From Liriodendron chinense (lineage: Eukaryota; Streptophyta; Magnoliopsida; Magnoliales; Magnoliaceae), in the NCBI GenBank assembly GCA_003013855.2, contig ML058447.1, positions 1,736,001 to 1,800,000 on the forward strand: a DNA stretch of 64,000 bases, in the 5' to 3' direction. Below are positions 37,601 to 49,600 of the stretch, in pieces. The position numbers and the translations under genes are program-made. Numbering within the stretch: position 1 is the first letter of the stretch; every line of letters begins with the position of its first letter. The notes under the pieces were generated by a model. It searched no databases. It had not been told where the DNA came from and worked only from the letters and a program-made list of their open reading frames with translations.

Positions 37601-40600
37601 TTCCAAAGCGCAATTTTTTGTGATTTCTTTATCACTTTATGCACCACACATGTAATTAGCCTAGGCCGCTTCATAATTGAATCTGAAATTATTTTTATCT
37701 TCCATGTGGATGTGCTTGAGTTTGCATGATAATTATCTGGATTAATGTGGAACTAGATCTCGCCTCATTCATCCTAGGCTATGTCACGCACGTCATACAT
37801 CAAATTTGGTATCAGAGCCTAGGTCTAGCATAGGTTGAGTTTCTTGCATATTAGGTGTTCGATAAAATCCCTAAATGAATAATATTACTGCATATGCCTG
37901 AATTTGTGTGCGCAAATTTGATTTTCAGCACGCTGATTTTGTGCACAAATCTGATTCTCGGCCATCTGGTTTTCAGCCATCTGAATTTCAGCAATCTAAT
38001 TTTTAACAAGCTGATTTTTGTGTGCAAATCTAAATTTCAACAATCTAATTTTCAGCAAGCTGTTTCTTTTGTGCGCATAGCTGAAGTTACGTCACAAAAA
38101 TCTTATTTCATCAGGCATATTCGGGTTTAATGCATGTAGTGGATTTTGCATATAGGTTTGCATCTAAAGTTTTGTATGATTAGCCTTGTTTGAGCGTAGG
38201 TTAGTGTTCCCATTGCATGCCTAGATTAGTATAGTTATGAGCATCATCAAATCTGGAAAAAAAATTAAGTCACATTTAGGAGGCGTCAAATCTGAATTTT
38301 GCATCACATTCATCATATAGTTCATATAGAGTATAGGATCCATATCGTTACGTCTAGGTAAGCCTTATCTTTATTTTTATTATCATAGCACCTAGAGTTC
38401 AGTTGTTAAGTCTCCCTATAATGAATGAAGTATAGGCGCTCAAGATACTCAGCGTCGTTAAGTATTGTCTTGTGGCCCTCGAGACCCAACGGAAAGCCAA
38501 ACTCCGACGATTTTGCAAATTTTAGTGGTCACATGGACCTAAAGACATCCCTTAATTGGCTTGAAGATTTGAAATATTTTTTTAACTGGTATGATATGTC
38601 AGACAACCGTCGAATGAGGTTCGCCAAGTTGAAATTGGTGGGCCAAGCCAAGTTGTTTTGGAAAGATTTGGAGTGAAGAATTGAGTAAAAAGGTGGAGCT
38701 CTGATCTCATAATGGAACAAGATGAAAGAGCATTTGATAGAAAAGTATATTCCCATCTTTTACCATCAGAAGCCCTTAGCTCAGGAAAGAGACGTCCCAC
38801 CTTCCTGTCCAAAAAGAGAACTTAAATGGCCACCTTCTTTTAAAGTGGTTCAATCCGTCACTAAAGGAATCTCGACTTCTAAGCAACTTGAAGAGTATTT
38901 ACCTCCAATTATATTTCCCTGGGAGTGAGACAATGCCTTGATGAATGGAAAGTTTGAAGGATCTAAAAACAAGTTGTTTATGAAGAGAAAGAGTACGTGA
39001 CTAAAATCGATAGTGATGAAGAAGAAGAAATTGAGGCATCACTAACCGTTGTTGAACATGAAGGAGTGGGTGCTGGTGATGAAGAGGTTGAAGAAATTGA
39101 GACTGCACCACTTTCAATTTTCATGTGCAACCTGAATGATGTGGAGTCCCAATTTAAGTCTCTTACCATACTAAATGCGAACGGGTTTAAAAGAGAGACT
39201 AGTGTGGATACAATGATGGACACCCACATAACTAGTGATGTGGACTTGGAAAAGACTTGTGATACCACACCAGATGACTTATGGGATGAACTTCCACCTA
39301 AGCAGGACATTCCATACACTATCGATCTTGTCCCTAAGTCGATTTTGTCAAGCTTCCCCTCTTACAAAGTGAACCTCGTGGAGCATGCGAAAATGCAGAG
39401 GAAATTTGATAAACTTCTTAGGGAAGAGTTCACTCGGGAGAGTTTGAGTTTGAGTTTTATTCCGTGTGTCATGCCCACCCTTTTCACTTCCAAGATCGAT
39501 GGCACGTGGCGCACGTGTGAGCACATTCTGATCGTCTACAAAGTCTTAATTAAGTGTCCTCAAGTTTTGGGATACTTGAACATTATCCTTGTTTATAAAA
39601 CTTACGAGGAGCAATACCTCTATCAATTAGAGCGGGTTTGTGGGATTCTAAAGAGAGAAATTGTGTCACCCACGAGAAGTATTCTCTGGTTATAATCTCC
39701 CAAGTTTTAGATAATAGAGTTGCTTATTTTGAGTCCATTATTTCACCGGAGCGTCCTATAATTTCATTCATGTTCGTTTCACGTAGGCCATCTGAGTCCG
39801 CAGAAACATTTGCATGACATATACATGATTTGCATAGTGAGATCAAAAAGTGCATTAACGCAAGCAATCAACATTATAAACTCTCTGCAGATTCACATCA
39901 TAGGTTTAAAGAATTACAGGTGGGCGATTATGTTATGGTCGGAATTAGGCCCGAACAATTCCCACAGGGAGCTGTACAGAAATTACATGCTCGAAGTGCA
40001 CGTCCATATAAAGTTTTGACAAGGGTGGGCCCTAATGCATATGCAGTGGATCTTCCATCTGATATGGGCATCAGTGCCACATCCAACGTGGAGGACCTTA
40101 TGCCTTGTGTTGAACCTACATCTTTATCATCTAGCCCTCTTGCAGACCTTTCTCTTGCCCTAGATGTTGATGTTCCTGATCCCAACACTAGCCTATGGCC
40201 TTTGCCAGACCCGACTTCCCACCCATTGCCTTCTCTTCCATCTTTACTTGGACAGAAAGAAGAGATCGAGGATGTTCTGAACCACCAAGCAGTTCCACCC
40301 GCCATGGAGGATATCAGAAATACATCGTGAAGTGAAAGAACAAGTGGACTTCAGACAATACTTGGATCACCGATGCAAAGTTTCAGTGTATAGTCCCCAA
40401 TCTACTTAAGCGCTACGACAGTTTTATTTCGCCAGTGACAAATTCTTCTTGGCTGGGGAGAGTTGATGAGGACATCAAAGGATTCACACAAGTTTACCAG
40501 GGATGGAGACAACCATCATCTTCCTCGTAGCTTTCCCTTTGGGTGGATGGAGACTTCCAGGTGGGGCCCGACAGGACGATTTGAAGACCTCACATGCATT

Positions 40601-43600
40601 GGACGTGCATCAGGAAGACCACACGCTGGGATGATACATGTGGGTTGCTTGTTAGGAGTTTTTAGCCACAGGTTTTCAGTTTTGAGTCGATCCGACCGTT
40701 GGATCTTGCTGATCGGGCCACCAGATCATCTAGATCTGGGCCCCCCTGATTTTATTATATTTATGTCTTTGTTATTTTTTAGAATTTATTAGATGGTTGG
40801 ATTGATCATTGGGAGTTTAGTTTGTCTATTTGGATGATGGGCCATGGTACTTATGACAATGGCAATTTTGTAATTGAAAAGTCAATATAAAAGCCTGGGA
40901 GGGGGCATCCAACTAGGAATGGGCTATTAAGAGTTTTGAGGGGAAAAAAAAGTAAGAGAGTTCCTCTTCTAAAAATAGGGTTTTCATCTTTTTCGTTCAG
41001 GGTTTGTGTGGAAACCCTCCCTTCCAATCAAAGTGTGAAAGGGTATATCAAAGCTTGGTGGTGAGTTCCTCCAGATCTTCTTCTCATTCTTCCTTCAAGG
41101 TATTCATCTTTCCTTCCTCTTCCTTCATCCACGACTCCTCTAAGCTAAAACCCTCTCATCCCACATTCTCTTTCTAATTTTTTTTCACCCCCATCAACCA
41201 CATTCATCAACCCTAAATCCCTGATTCCCTAAATCTGAATTTTATTGATATCCTTATTTCCTCATGTCGATGTGGTATATTACCTATGCTAGATTGGAAG
41301 TCCTTACTTCCAAGAGGCTATTTTTGTGATTTCTTTATAACTTTATGCACCACACGTGATTAGCCTAGGCCATTTCATAATTGAATTTGAAATTATTTTT
41401 ATCTTCCATGTGGATGTGCTTGAGTTTGCATGATGATTATCTGAATTAATGTGGAACTCAATCTCGCCCATTCATCCTAAGCTATGTCACGCACGTCCTA
41501 CATCAAGGTGTCAGTCCTCTGCTCCTGTTCCCGACGCTCTCTAGTCTTCTAGAGACTCGTTCTGTGGTAGGTGTGGAGATTGAGCCACGTGGCCCAGATA
41601 GCGATCCTTCGGCTAGATTGGAGCCTTGCACTATTACTGTTGCTCCCCGCTTTCAAGTGGTATGGTGTCAGTCTCGAGTCTGTCTCCTTTCGGCTATGGC
41701 GTCCATCCAAAGGCAAGCCATAAAGGCAGTGGGATCTTCTTGAGAGGAGAATGAATCAGCAGTTGAGTTGGGCGAATCTCAAAGTGCCACATCGGCAATG
41801 GATGGTAACAATTCCTAGAGGGGGGAGCACATCTCTTTGAATCCAGATGATCCTTTAATTGTGCCAGTGTGCCTCAAGAAGGCCCATAGGATAGGGGGTT
41901 ATCTCTCCCGTCGACACTTGGAACTCAACTTACTGTAATTATGAGGACGCTTTTAATGCAGACGGCGAAGACCATCTTCGAGATGGTGCCCTCACCTCCT
42001 TTGATGCAGACAATGAGAAATTTCTCCCAATCTCTCCCCTCCCCTCCGTCAAGGCATGCCTCATCTCTTAAAGGGTTCCGCACTCCCATTTTGTCAGCTC
42101 CCACATGCCCTGGTCTGATTGAAGCACCAAGTGACAAGTGCCTAGTTAGCAGCCCTATTGAAGGTTATCTATCTCTGGGAGCCGTCTTTGATTCATGACC
42201 AGAATAGTTTTCAAGGGGCGCTCATTCATCTGTCTATGGATATTGATGTTAAAGTCCTCTCCAAGTCGTGGTTTGTCTTAGCCACAAGAACCCTTTGCCC
42301 TTCCTAGCTACTACTACTCCTAGTAATGTGTGGGAATTGGTTGTGCTCATCATAATGAAAAGATAGGTCAGGGATGCTAGAAGCTATTGGGGACTCCTAG
42401 GGACAAAAGCCTTTTAGCTTCGAATTGGCTTGGTTGGAAGTGGAAGGGTTGGCGAAGCTAATTGTAGAATGGTGGAACTCTTTGGTCGTCCAAGGCACAA
42501 CAGCGTTCAGACTTTGTCACAAATGCAGAGCTATCAAGAACAAGCTGAAGACTTCGAGGAAACAAGTTTATGACTAGAGCTCTCTGGATATGGACAACTT
42601 GCTTTCAGCCATTTACATTTTAGATGTCAAAGAGGAGAAAGGTACCCTGACTGAGGCCGAGGTAGTAGAAAGGAAGAAACTTTGTTCAGATTACAGTAAA
42701 AGGCTGCTCGAGGAGGAAATTAGGTGAAGGCAAAGGTCGAGATATCTCTAGTTAAAAGAAGGGGATCGAAACACAAAGTATTTTCACAGCATAGCCAATG
42801 CTTGGTGCTAAATGGCATGGGCAGATGCGCACTTGCGTGTCTTCTACCCATTTGTTTGTCCTCTTAAATTGGTCCCCTTCTTGCTATTTTCAAGCGTCTA
42901 GGGGCCTCAAGAGACCCCCTTTCCCCATTCTATTCATCGTTGTTTCTGAGGCTCTTAGTAGTATGCTCATTAGAGTGCAATCGATGGGTCCATTTGGGGG
43001 CTTCCGAGTCTCTACAGATGTTTCCCCCATCTCCCACCTTCAATTTGCAAACGACACCTCAGTCTTTTGTGAAGCTGAAGACGATAAGATTGTTAATCTT
43101 CACAAAACATTTTCTGGGCTGAAAGTTAAATTAGCCGAATCTGAACTTTTGGGGGTCAACTTCGAAGGTAAGGAAGTTGATTATTTTGTTGGGTTGATGG
43201 GTTGTAAGGCTAGATCGTTTCCTGCAATGTACTTAGGTCTCCCTTTATGTCTTGGTAAACCAGCCACTTTCCTTTAGGACTCGGTCATCGAGAGGATGGA
43301 GTGTAAGTTGGCTCCTTGGAAGGGGAAATTACTCTCTTTGGGGGAAGAATTATGTTGATCAAGTATGTCCTTTCTAACGAAATGATAAGTTGCAATGCAA
43401 TTTTATATGGCAAGGAGGAAATCAGCGACGAGGTGTGTAGACCCTTTGACGAGGGGGGAGTTGGTATAAATAATTTGGGGGAGGTCAACTCCGCACTCTT
43501 GGGTATATGGGCCTGAAGGTTCATGGTGGAGGAAAGCCTTTGGAGAAAGGTCATTGTGGACAAATATGGTCTCTCTATTATGAGTAGGTGGACCAAGGAA

Positions 43601-46600
43601 TCGTCAATGTATAAGACTTTGTTTGGGTGGAAGCCTGAGATTGGCTAATTTGTTTGGGTGGAAGCCTGAGATTGGCTACTCAGTAGGCAACAGAGTCAAA
43701 GTTTGGGATGATGCCTGGCTAGGGGACTTCACCCTCAGATCTTGGTTCCCCACCACTGCATATATCAATGTATATTGATGTATATCAATGGACTCTAACA
43801 CTCCCCCGTACGTGCAGGGTGGAGCTCTGCACGGGAACATACTAGGCAAGGGTGGAGGGACACAAAACTCACACCATAAATGGCCCCCCATGGGAGAATA
43901 TATTACCGGCGGCATATTTGCTACTACCAGGATTCGAACAGAGGACCTTCCGCTTTGATACCATGTCAAACAGCCACTTGAACTAAAAGTTCAAGCTATT
44001 AGAGGATGGCATATCAATGTATATCAAGGGACTCTAACACTCCCTCGCACGTGCGGGGTGGAACTCCGCACTGGAACATACTGGGACAAGGGTGGAGGGA
44101 CACTCACAGCTCACACCATAAATAGCCCCCCGTGGGAGAATATATTACCGGTGGCCAATGTTCGCATTGTCGACGAAATGACAATATTATCGCGGTGTCA
44201 CTGGATAGGCGACACCAAAACCCCAAATTTTCGTTTCTCTCCGGATTATCAGCTAAATATCGGCAATATCGTCGATAATTTGGGATTATCGTAGAGAATT
44301 TCGACTGTAGCCACCAACTACGTTACGAATCACAGGAAAATTGTAGCCGACAACCTCTTTTCCCAATAAATAGGTAAAAATCAAAAAAAAAAAAAAATCA
44401 GAAAATTGCTTCGATTTCACTGTTTTTGTCACAAAGTGAGAGTCATCTCATACCCGGTTGATCAGAACACAGATCTCAGAAGAAGGCCTCGATCGACAGT
44501 GCAAACAATACAAAGAGATCTCTCGATTTTTCTGCGAAAGCCTCGATTGACAGAGGTAAGAAAAACTCGGCGAAATTACCTTTCCTTTTTCAATTGGAAG
44601 TACGAAATATCCGCGAAAAATCAGGGATTTCGAAGCCCTTCCTCGAAAACCCTCTTTCTTCGATGAGAATTCTCTCGCAAACGAAATTTCAGCGTTTTGG
44701 TTTTTTTTTTTTTTTTTTTTTTACTTGAGGGGACGTGGGGCCTTCAAGATCCTTCTCGTGATTTCGCGACTTACGTAACGTCGCCAAGTTCTGTAGACCC
44801 CACCATCATATATCTGCTATATCCATATCGTCCATCCATTGGGTGAGATCATTTTATTCCATGAGCCCAAATATGTGGCATAGACAAATCTCAAGTGGAC
44901 CCACCGCAAATAACAGTGGGACAGTGACACCATCATTGAAACCTTCCTAGGGCCCACCACATTGTTTATTTGAGATCCAACCTGTTCAAAAGTTCACACA
45001 TACATGGACAAAGGGAAAGCCATAAATACTAGCTTGATCGACAGCTTATGTGGCCCAATGAAGCTTTTAATGGTAAGCGTTCAATCCCCACTGTTTTCTG
45101 TAGTGGGATCCACTTGAGATTTGGATCTGCCTCATTCTTTGGCTCATGCCATAAAAGGATCTATCCAAATGGATGGACGGTTTAGATATAACACATACAT
45201 CATGGTGGGGTCCACAGAACTTGGTGACATCCGTCACTTTTTTCGGTACGAGTAGCTCGTACGATTTGTCGTACCGAGTAAACTCTCTTGGGCCCACCAT
45301 GAATGTATGTGATTTATCCACGCCGTCTATCTGTTTTCCAGCTCATTTTAGGGGTAAATGCCAAATTTTAAGCATATCCAAAGCTCAAGTGGACCACACC
45401 AAAGGAAACAATGAGAATAATGATTCCACTGTTGAAAAATTCCTAGGCCCCACAGTGATGTTTATTTGTCATCAAAACCGTTCATGACAAGATAAACCCA
45501 TTGATGAAGGTAAAGCATAAAAATCAGCTTGATCCAAAACTTTTGTGGACTCTGGAAATTTTTCATTGGTATAAGTTCAATTTAAATTGTTTCTTGTGGT
45601 GTGGCCTATTTGAAGTTTTGATATGCTTCGTTTTTTAGATAAAGCCCTGAAATTATACGATAAAATGGATAGACGGAGTGGATAAAGCACATAAATCATA
45701 ATGGGCCATATAGAGTTTACTCAGTATCCGTACTGAGTTATTCAGTAAGCAGACGACCTGTGCGCCCTAGTGAGGTCGTGTGTGGACGACTCGTTTCCAT
45801 AGCTTGGTGCTATATGGGGCCCACTGTAATGTTTTTCTTCCATCCAATCTCTTGATTAGGCCACACAAACCTGGATGAAGCAAAAACACAATTACCAGCT
45901 TGATAAAAAACTTTCATGGCCCTTAAATGAAAACTTATTATTTAATGCATTTTTTTTTGTAATTTTTTTATTCCTGAATATGCAAATGTGTGTATTTAGG
46001 CATTTCCTAGAGTTTCATTGAAAAATTCCACCGTTTTCCTCATGTTTCCCCCTTTTCCCCCAAATTTTCAGTTATCGGCGATAACGATATTATATCTTTA
46101 TCTCCGGCCAACGAAACTTGTAGCGATACCGACAATGCGAACACTGTTGGTGGCATATTTGCTACTTCCAGGATTCGAACACAGGACCTTCCACTTTGAT
46201 ACCATGTCAAACAACCAATTGATCTAAAAGCTCGAGCTGTTAGAGGATGGTGTATCAATGTATATCAAGGGACTCTAACAGGTAGTGGCATGCTTCTCAT
46301 GGAAATAGTGGTTCGTGGGCCTTCCCTTGCAAGTGGAACCTTTTGGACTCCGAGATAGATGAGCTGGCCAGCCTACTAGCCCTCCTGGAAGGAGTTCACC
46401 CAACCCCTAATGTGCCAGATACCCCTTCTTGGATGAAAGACAAATCAGGCTGCCTTAACAGTTAAATCTTTTCTCAAGGTTGTTCATGGTTCGAACTTAG
46501 AAGTGCATTGCTCCTTCACAAGCCCTATATGGCGTTACCATGCGCCACCAAAAGTGGCGGCCTTCGCATGGTTAGTTGGAAGAAATAAAATTCTTACCGT

Positions 46601-49600
46601 GATCGATGATCTTACCTAATGTCTGTATCCTACGAAAGATAGAAGAATTGGTCGATCACCTCTTTATCCACTGTTCGTTTGCGTCGGGGGAGCGGGATAG
46701 CACTCTCTTAGCTTTTGGATCCAACTGGGTTATACCGTTCTCTATAGGGGATCTGTTTCTCTCTTGGCATGGGGGATCTATGTGTAGCATTCTCTTGGCT
46801 TTTGAATCCAACTAGATTATGCCATCCTCTATAGGGGATCTGTTTCTCTCTTGGAATGGGAGATCTTCGTGTGTGAATGTTGATTATCCTAGCAAAAGAA
46901 ATGAGGTTCCTGAGCCACACAAATGTAAGAGAACCCATTTACACACCATGTGTGTCTTAAAGTGGCATGTGTATGAGATCTAATCCATCCATCGGGGGCC
47001 TTAAATGCTCTTATTTGTCCTGAACCCAACTCAAAACCTCAATATAAAGACCCGATGTACCTAAAGGGTACCTAAAATCAATTGGATCCCAGTCCAGGCC
47101 ATTAAGATCTAGACCCGGACCTCGACCTGGCAAGAGCCAAACCCAATTAGCCCCGAAATGTGGATATTATAGGACATGACCCGAATCCGTCCCACTGACA
47201 ACTCCATTCACGCGTAGGTGTCCTCCACCTCTTTAAGAAAGAAAACAGACTGGAGCATTTCAAGCAAATTTCAAAAAGCATCAGTTTCATCATCTTTTAG
47301 ATTCCTCCTTAAATTGAACCCGGCCCTAAAAAGAGTTGGGAAATCCATTGCCAACTGGTTTATCACAAGCCATTTGTCCTCCCTAATATGCACTCTATCA
47401 CCCTTTCCTATCATGAATCATTTCTTCTCATCATCTGCCCTACTATAAATATCCTCACAGATGCCCAAACCTTTGCCACATTTCACTATAACTGGATCCA
47501 CCTCCTATTAGACCAGCCATACTTCTGCACACGACCTTCATCCAATAGCCATCTTCTCTTTCCACTGCAATTTGCTTAGGAGACTACAGTTTCTCTCCCA
47601 TCAACCACCCTAAATGGATGCCACCCACCTTTTTAGACTTCGGGGCTTCCTTTAAGTCAACTAGGTGGAATTTATTCTGCCATAGAAAGTCTCCTTGCAT
47701 CTTGTCCAACTTCTTGGCAACCACTGCAACGATTTTGATTGAGGATAAATAATGCATTGGAAGATCTAATAAGATTGCTTTCATGAATTTTATCCTGACA
47801 ACCAGACATAGATAATGCATATTCCATACCACAAGCCTTGTTTTTTCTACAACTGGGCCCTACAAAGACACATAGAAGGCCTGGCCCTCCTCAATGGTAG
47901 ACCAAGGTAGGTGATAAAAAAAAAAAAAAAAACTTCTCAATCTTACAACCCAAGCCCTTCCATAATCATCTCATCACCTTCTCATCCATCGCAATAGCAG
48001 CCATCACATCTTTTACCAAGTTAAACATCTGAGGAGGCGTTTGATATTATTACCCATGGACACATGGCACAACACTAGTGTGTCATTGGCAAATTACAGA
48101 TGAGGTACTATCACCTATGAACCTGCAACATAGAAACTCTTTAGAAGCTTGCGACCTCTGCCCTTTGAAACATTTTACTTGGACCTTCACCTACTATTGG
48201 AAATAGGAATGGGAAAAGGGACCAACTTGAGTCTAACCCCTATAATTGAGGAAATAAACAACCAGTGACCCATTTAGAATCATCACAAAAGATGTGACCA
48301 CGAATTCTCTCACCATCTGTGCCATTCATTACCAAACCTATTGTAACAAGTAAAGGAGAAAATCCCACTCTACACGGTCTTAAGCATTCTCCATATCAAT
48401 CTTACATGTTACATGCCAATTGTGTCTCTGCCTCCTTTCTGAAATGGATACAATCATTAGCAATGGGGACTCCATCGAGGACTTGTTTACCTTTAGCAAA
48501 ACAAAGGCACCTTGAAAGGAGAAGATAATCTCAGCATAACTTCTTTAAGCTGTTGAGCAAATGCATTTTGTGATGATTTTAGAAATATTCCCAACAAGGC
48601 TTTTAAAAAAAAAAATCCTTCAATCAGCTAAACCAAAGTTCTTCGAAATGAGTCAAATGAATGTCAACTTTCTGCTGGTGTTTATTCTTGACCTCTTTAC
48701 CAACTAATGCAACACAATAAAAGATTTTGGTTTCTCGCTTTAAAGAACAAGCAGTAAAAACTTTCTCCAAGAATGACTCTAAACAAACTAGAAAGGAAAG
48801 CACCCCCCTATGCTAACACTAGGGAACAAATACCTTGAAGTAATGATCAAGATATCGCATATGGACTCTAGGTAATTTTGCCCCATATAGGGTGGATGAG
48901 ATATTGCACCCATCACATCAAGGAGCCAATAGATAATCCTACCATAGCTAATATGACAATGTCTCAATGTCAACTGCCTATTCCTATGCCAAAACAGCTA
49001 AGGGCTGATAGAGAGGGACCGTTGAAGTAACGTTCTAGATTGAAACTATCATCATCATCTTAGCCTTACTCCCAGGCCCCAGCAACTTGGAACTTGACTT
49101 TTAAATGGTAGATTAGCAAAGGTGTTTTGATCAGCTGACACTTGACATCAACCTTCCTCTTTTACCCGGACTCTCCAACAAGCCATGCCAGAGGCTCACA
49201 CTGTTCCAACTTCAAGCCAATAGGAAAGGAAACATGGCAAAGAATGGCATGACAAGAAACTCTTTTTTTGTCCATGTCTACTTTACACTGGATCATCTCA
49301 AGTTCCAGTGAACTAGACCAGAATTTTCCGAAAGTCAACACCTCTTCCAAAATCTTAATTATATAACTTCAACTTTACACTGGATAATCTTGGTAGACAA
49401 ACTTAACTTTGACCTTGAAACTAACACTCAGACATCACTCAAACAACAGAAAATATTACCTCATCCAAGAAAAAATCAAGGAGAGAAATGCTCACTTTCT
49501 GAATTTTGAGTGGCTGCTGGATTGGAAAGAATTATGTTCCAGTACCATCTATGTTCCTATCTAGGTAGAAACGACCAAAAGAAGAAACTGCCCTGAAATT

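Larger units (their letters stand above)
36158..41505 (+). mobile_element. Ty3 chromovirus, internally deleted, paired LTRs
   Basis: 5' LTR 36158-37802 (1645 bp; 1083 bp without a Tourist MITE) and 3' LTR 40464-41505 (1042 bp). They start TGATKRGGACATC and end TACATCA. TSD AGGTG at 36153-36157 and 41506-41510. The primer site TGGTATCAGAGC (37807-37818) follows the 5' LTR, and a purine tract (GGCTGGGGAGAG) precedes the 3' LTR. The internal 2.66 kb keeps gag, the start and end of pol and the integrase tail. Most RT, RNase H and integrase core are deleted, so it cannot move by itself. Confidence 0.94.
44156..46146. mobile_element. hAT-like non-autonomous element inside a TRIM
   Basis: 1991 bp. 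The ends are CAATGTTCGCATTGTCG and CGACAATGCGAACACTG, inverted with one mismatch. Flanks of 8 bp are CCGGTGGC (44148-44155) and TTGGTGGC (46147-46154). Without it, the flanks rejoin as the GGTGGCATATTTGCTACT sequence seen in the sister TRIM unit. A short open frame at 44406-44666 is not a recognised transposase. Two foldback MITEs are nested (44778-45232 and 45272-45725) and a third partial one lies at about 45815-45925. Confidence 0.86.
43760..46280 (-). mobile_element. tandem TRIM retrotransposons sharing an LTR
   Basis: Three LTRs in order as read on +: a truncated one ending at 43800, a full 76-bp one at 43964-44039, and another at 46205-46280. The two full ones run TGTCAAAC .. CTCTAACA. 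Two internal units lie between them (43801-43963 and 44040-46204), both with a purine/pyrimidine tract (ACTCCCYC as read on +) at one end and TGATACCA, complement of the initiator-Met primer site, at the other. The second unit is split by a hAT-like element. The element is oriented minus and has no coding capacity. Confidence 0.88.
34380..46930 (+). mobile_element. plus-strand LINE, split by a chromovirus and a TRIM array
   Basis: Fragments: 34380-36157 (5' region and ORF1), 41506 to about 43760 (ORF1 tail and ORF2) and 46281-46930 (ORF2 3' part). The first break is exact: AGGTG lies on both sides of the chromovirus. ORF2 shows 'SFELAWLEVEGLAKLIVEWW' (42418), 'LKEGDRNTKYFHSIANA' (42750), RT palm (42880-43280), and a zf-RVT-like 'KVAAFAWLVGRNKIL..' and 'VDHLFIHCSFA' (46550-46690). 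The endonuclease and the start of the RT are missing. Exact 5' and 3' ends were not located. Confidence 0.82.
33999..47206. mobile_element. hAT-like element holding the plus-strand nest
   Basis: Left end TAGGGCTGTCAATGGG (33999) and right end CCCACTGACAACTCCA (to 47206) are inverted with four mismatches in 16. The 8-bp flanks are TTCACATG (33991-33998) and TTCACGCG (47207-47214). Their two differences are C-to-T and G-to-A at a CpG. The inner 200 bp on each side contain GGGTACCNAATGG-type sequence common in small plant hAT elements. No transposase is visible. The plus-strand LINE and its passengers fill the middle. Confidence 0.7.

Noticed and set aside
43930..43966. tRNA gene (GGATTCGAAC ... 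TGATACCA)
   Set aside because: This is the TRIM primer-binding site region, lying directly against an LTR; no cloverleaf.
44406..44666. Transposase exon of the hAT-like element
   Set aside because: No hAT domain residues are visible in the 86 codons.
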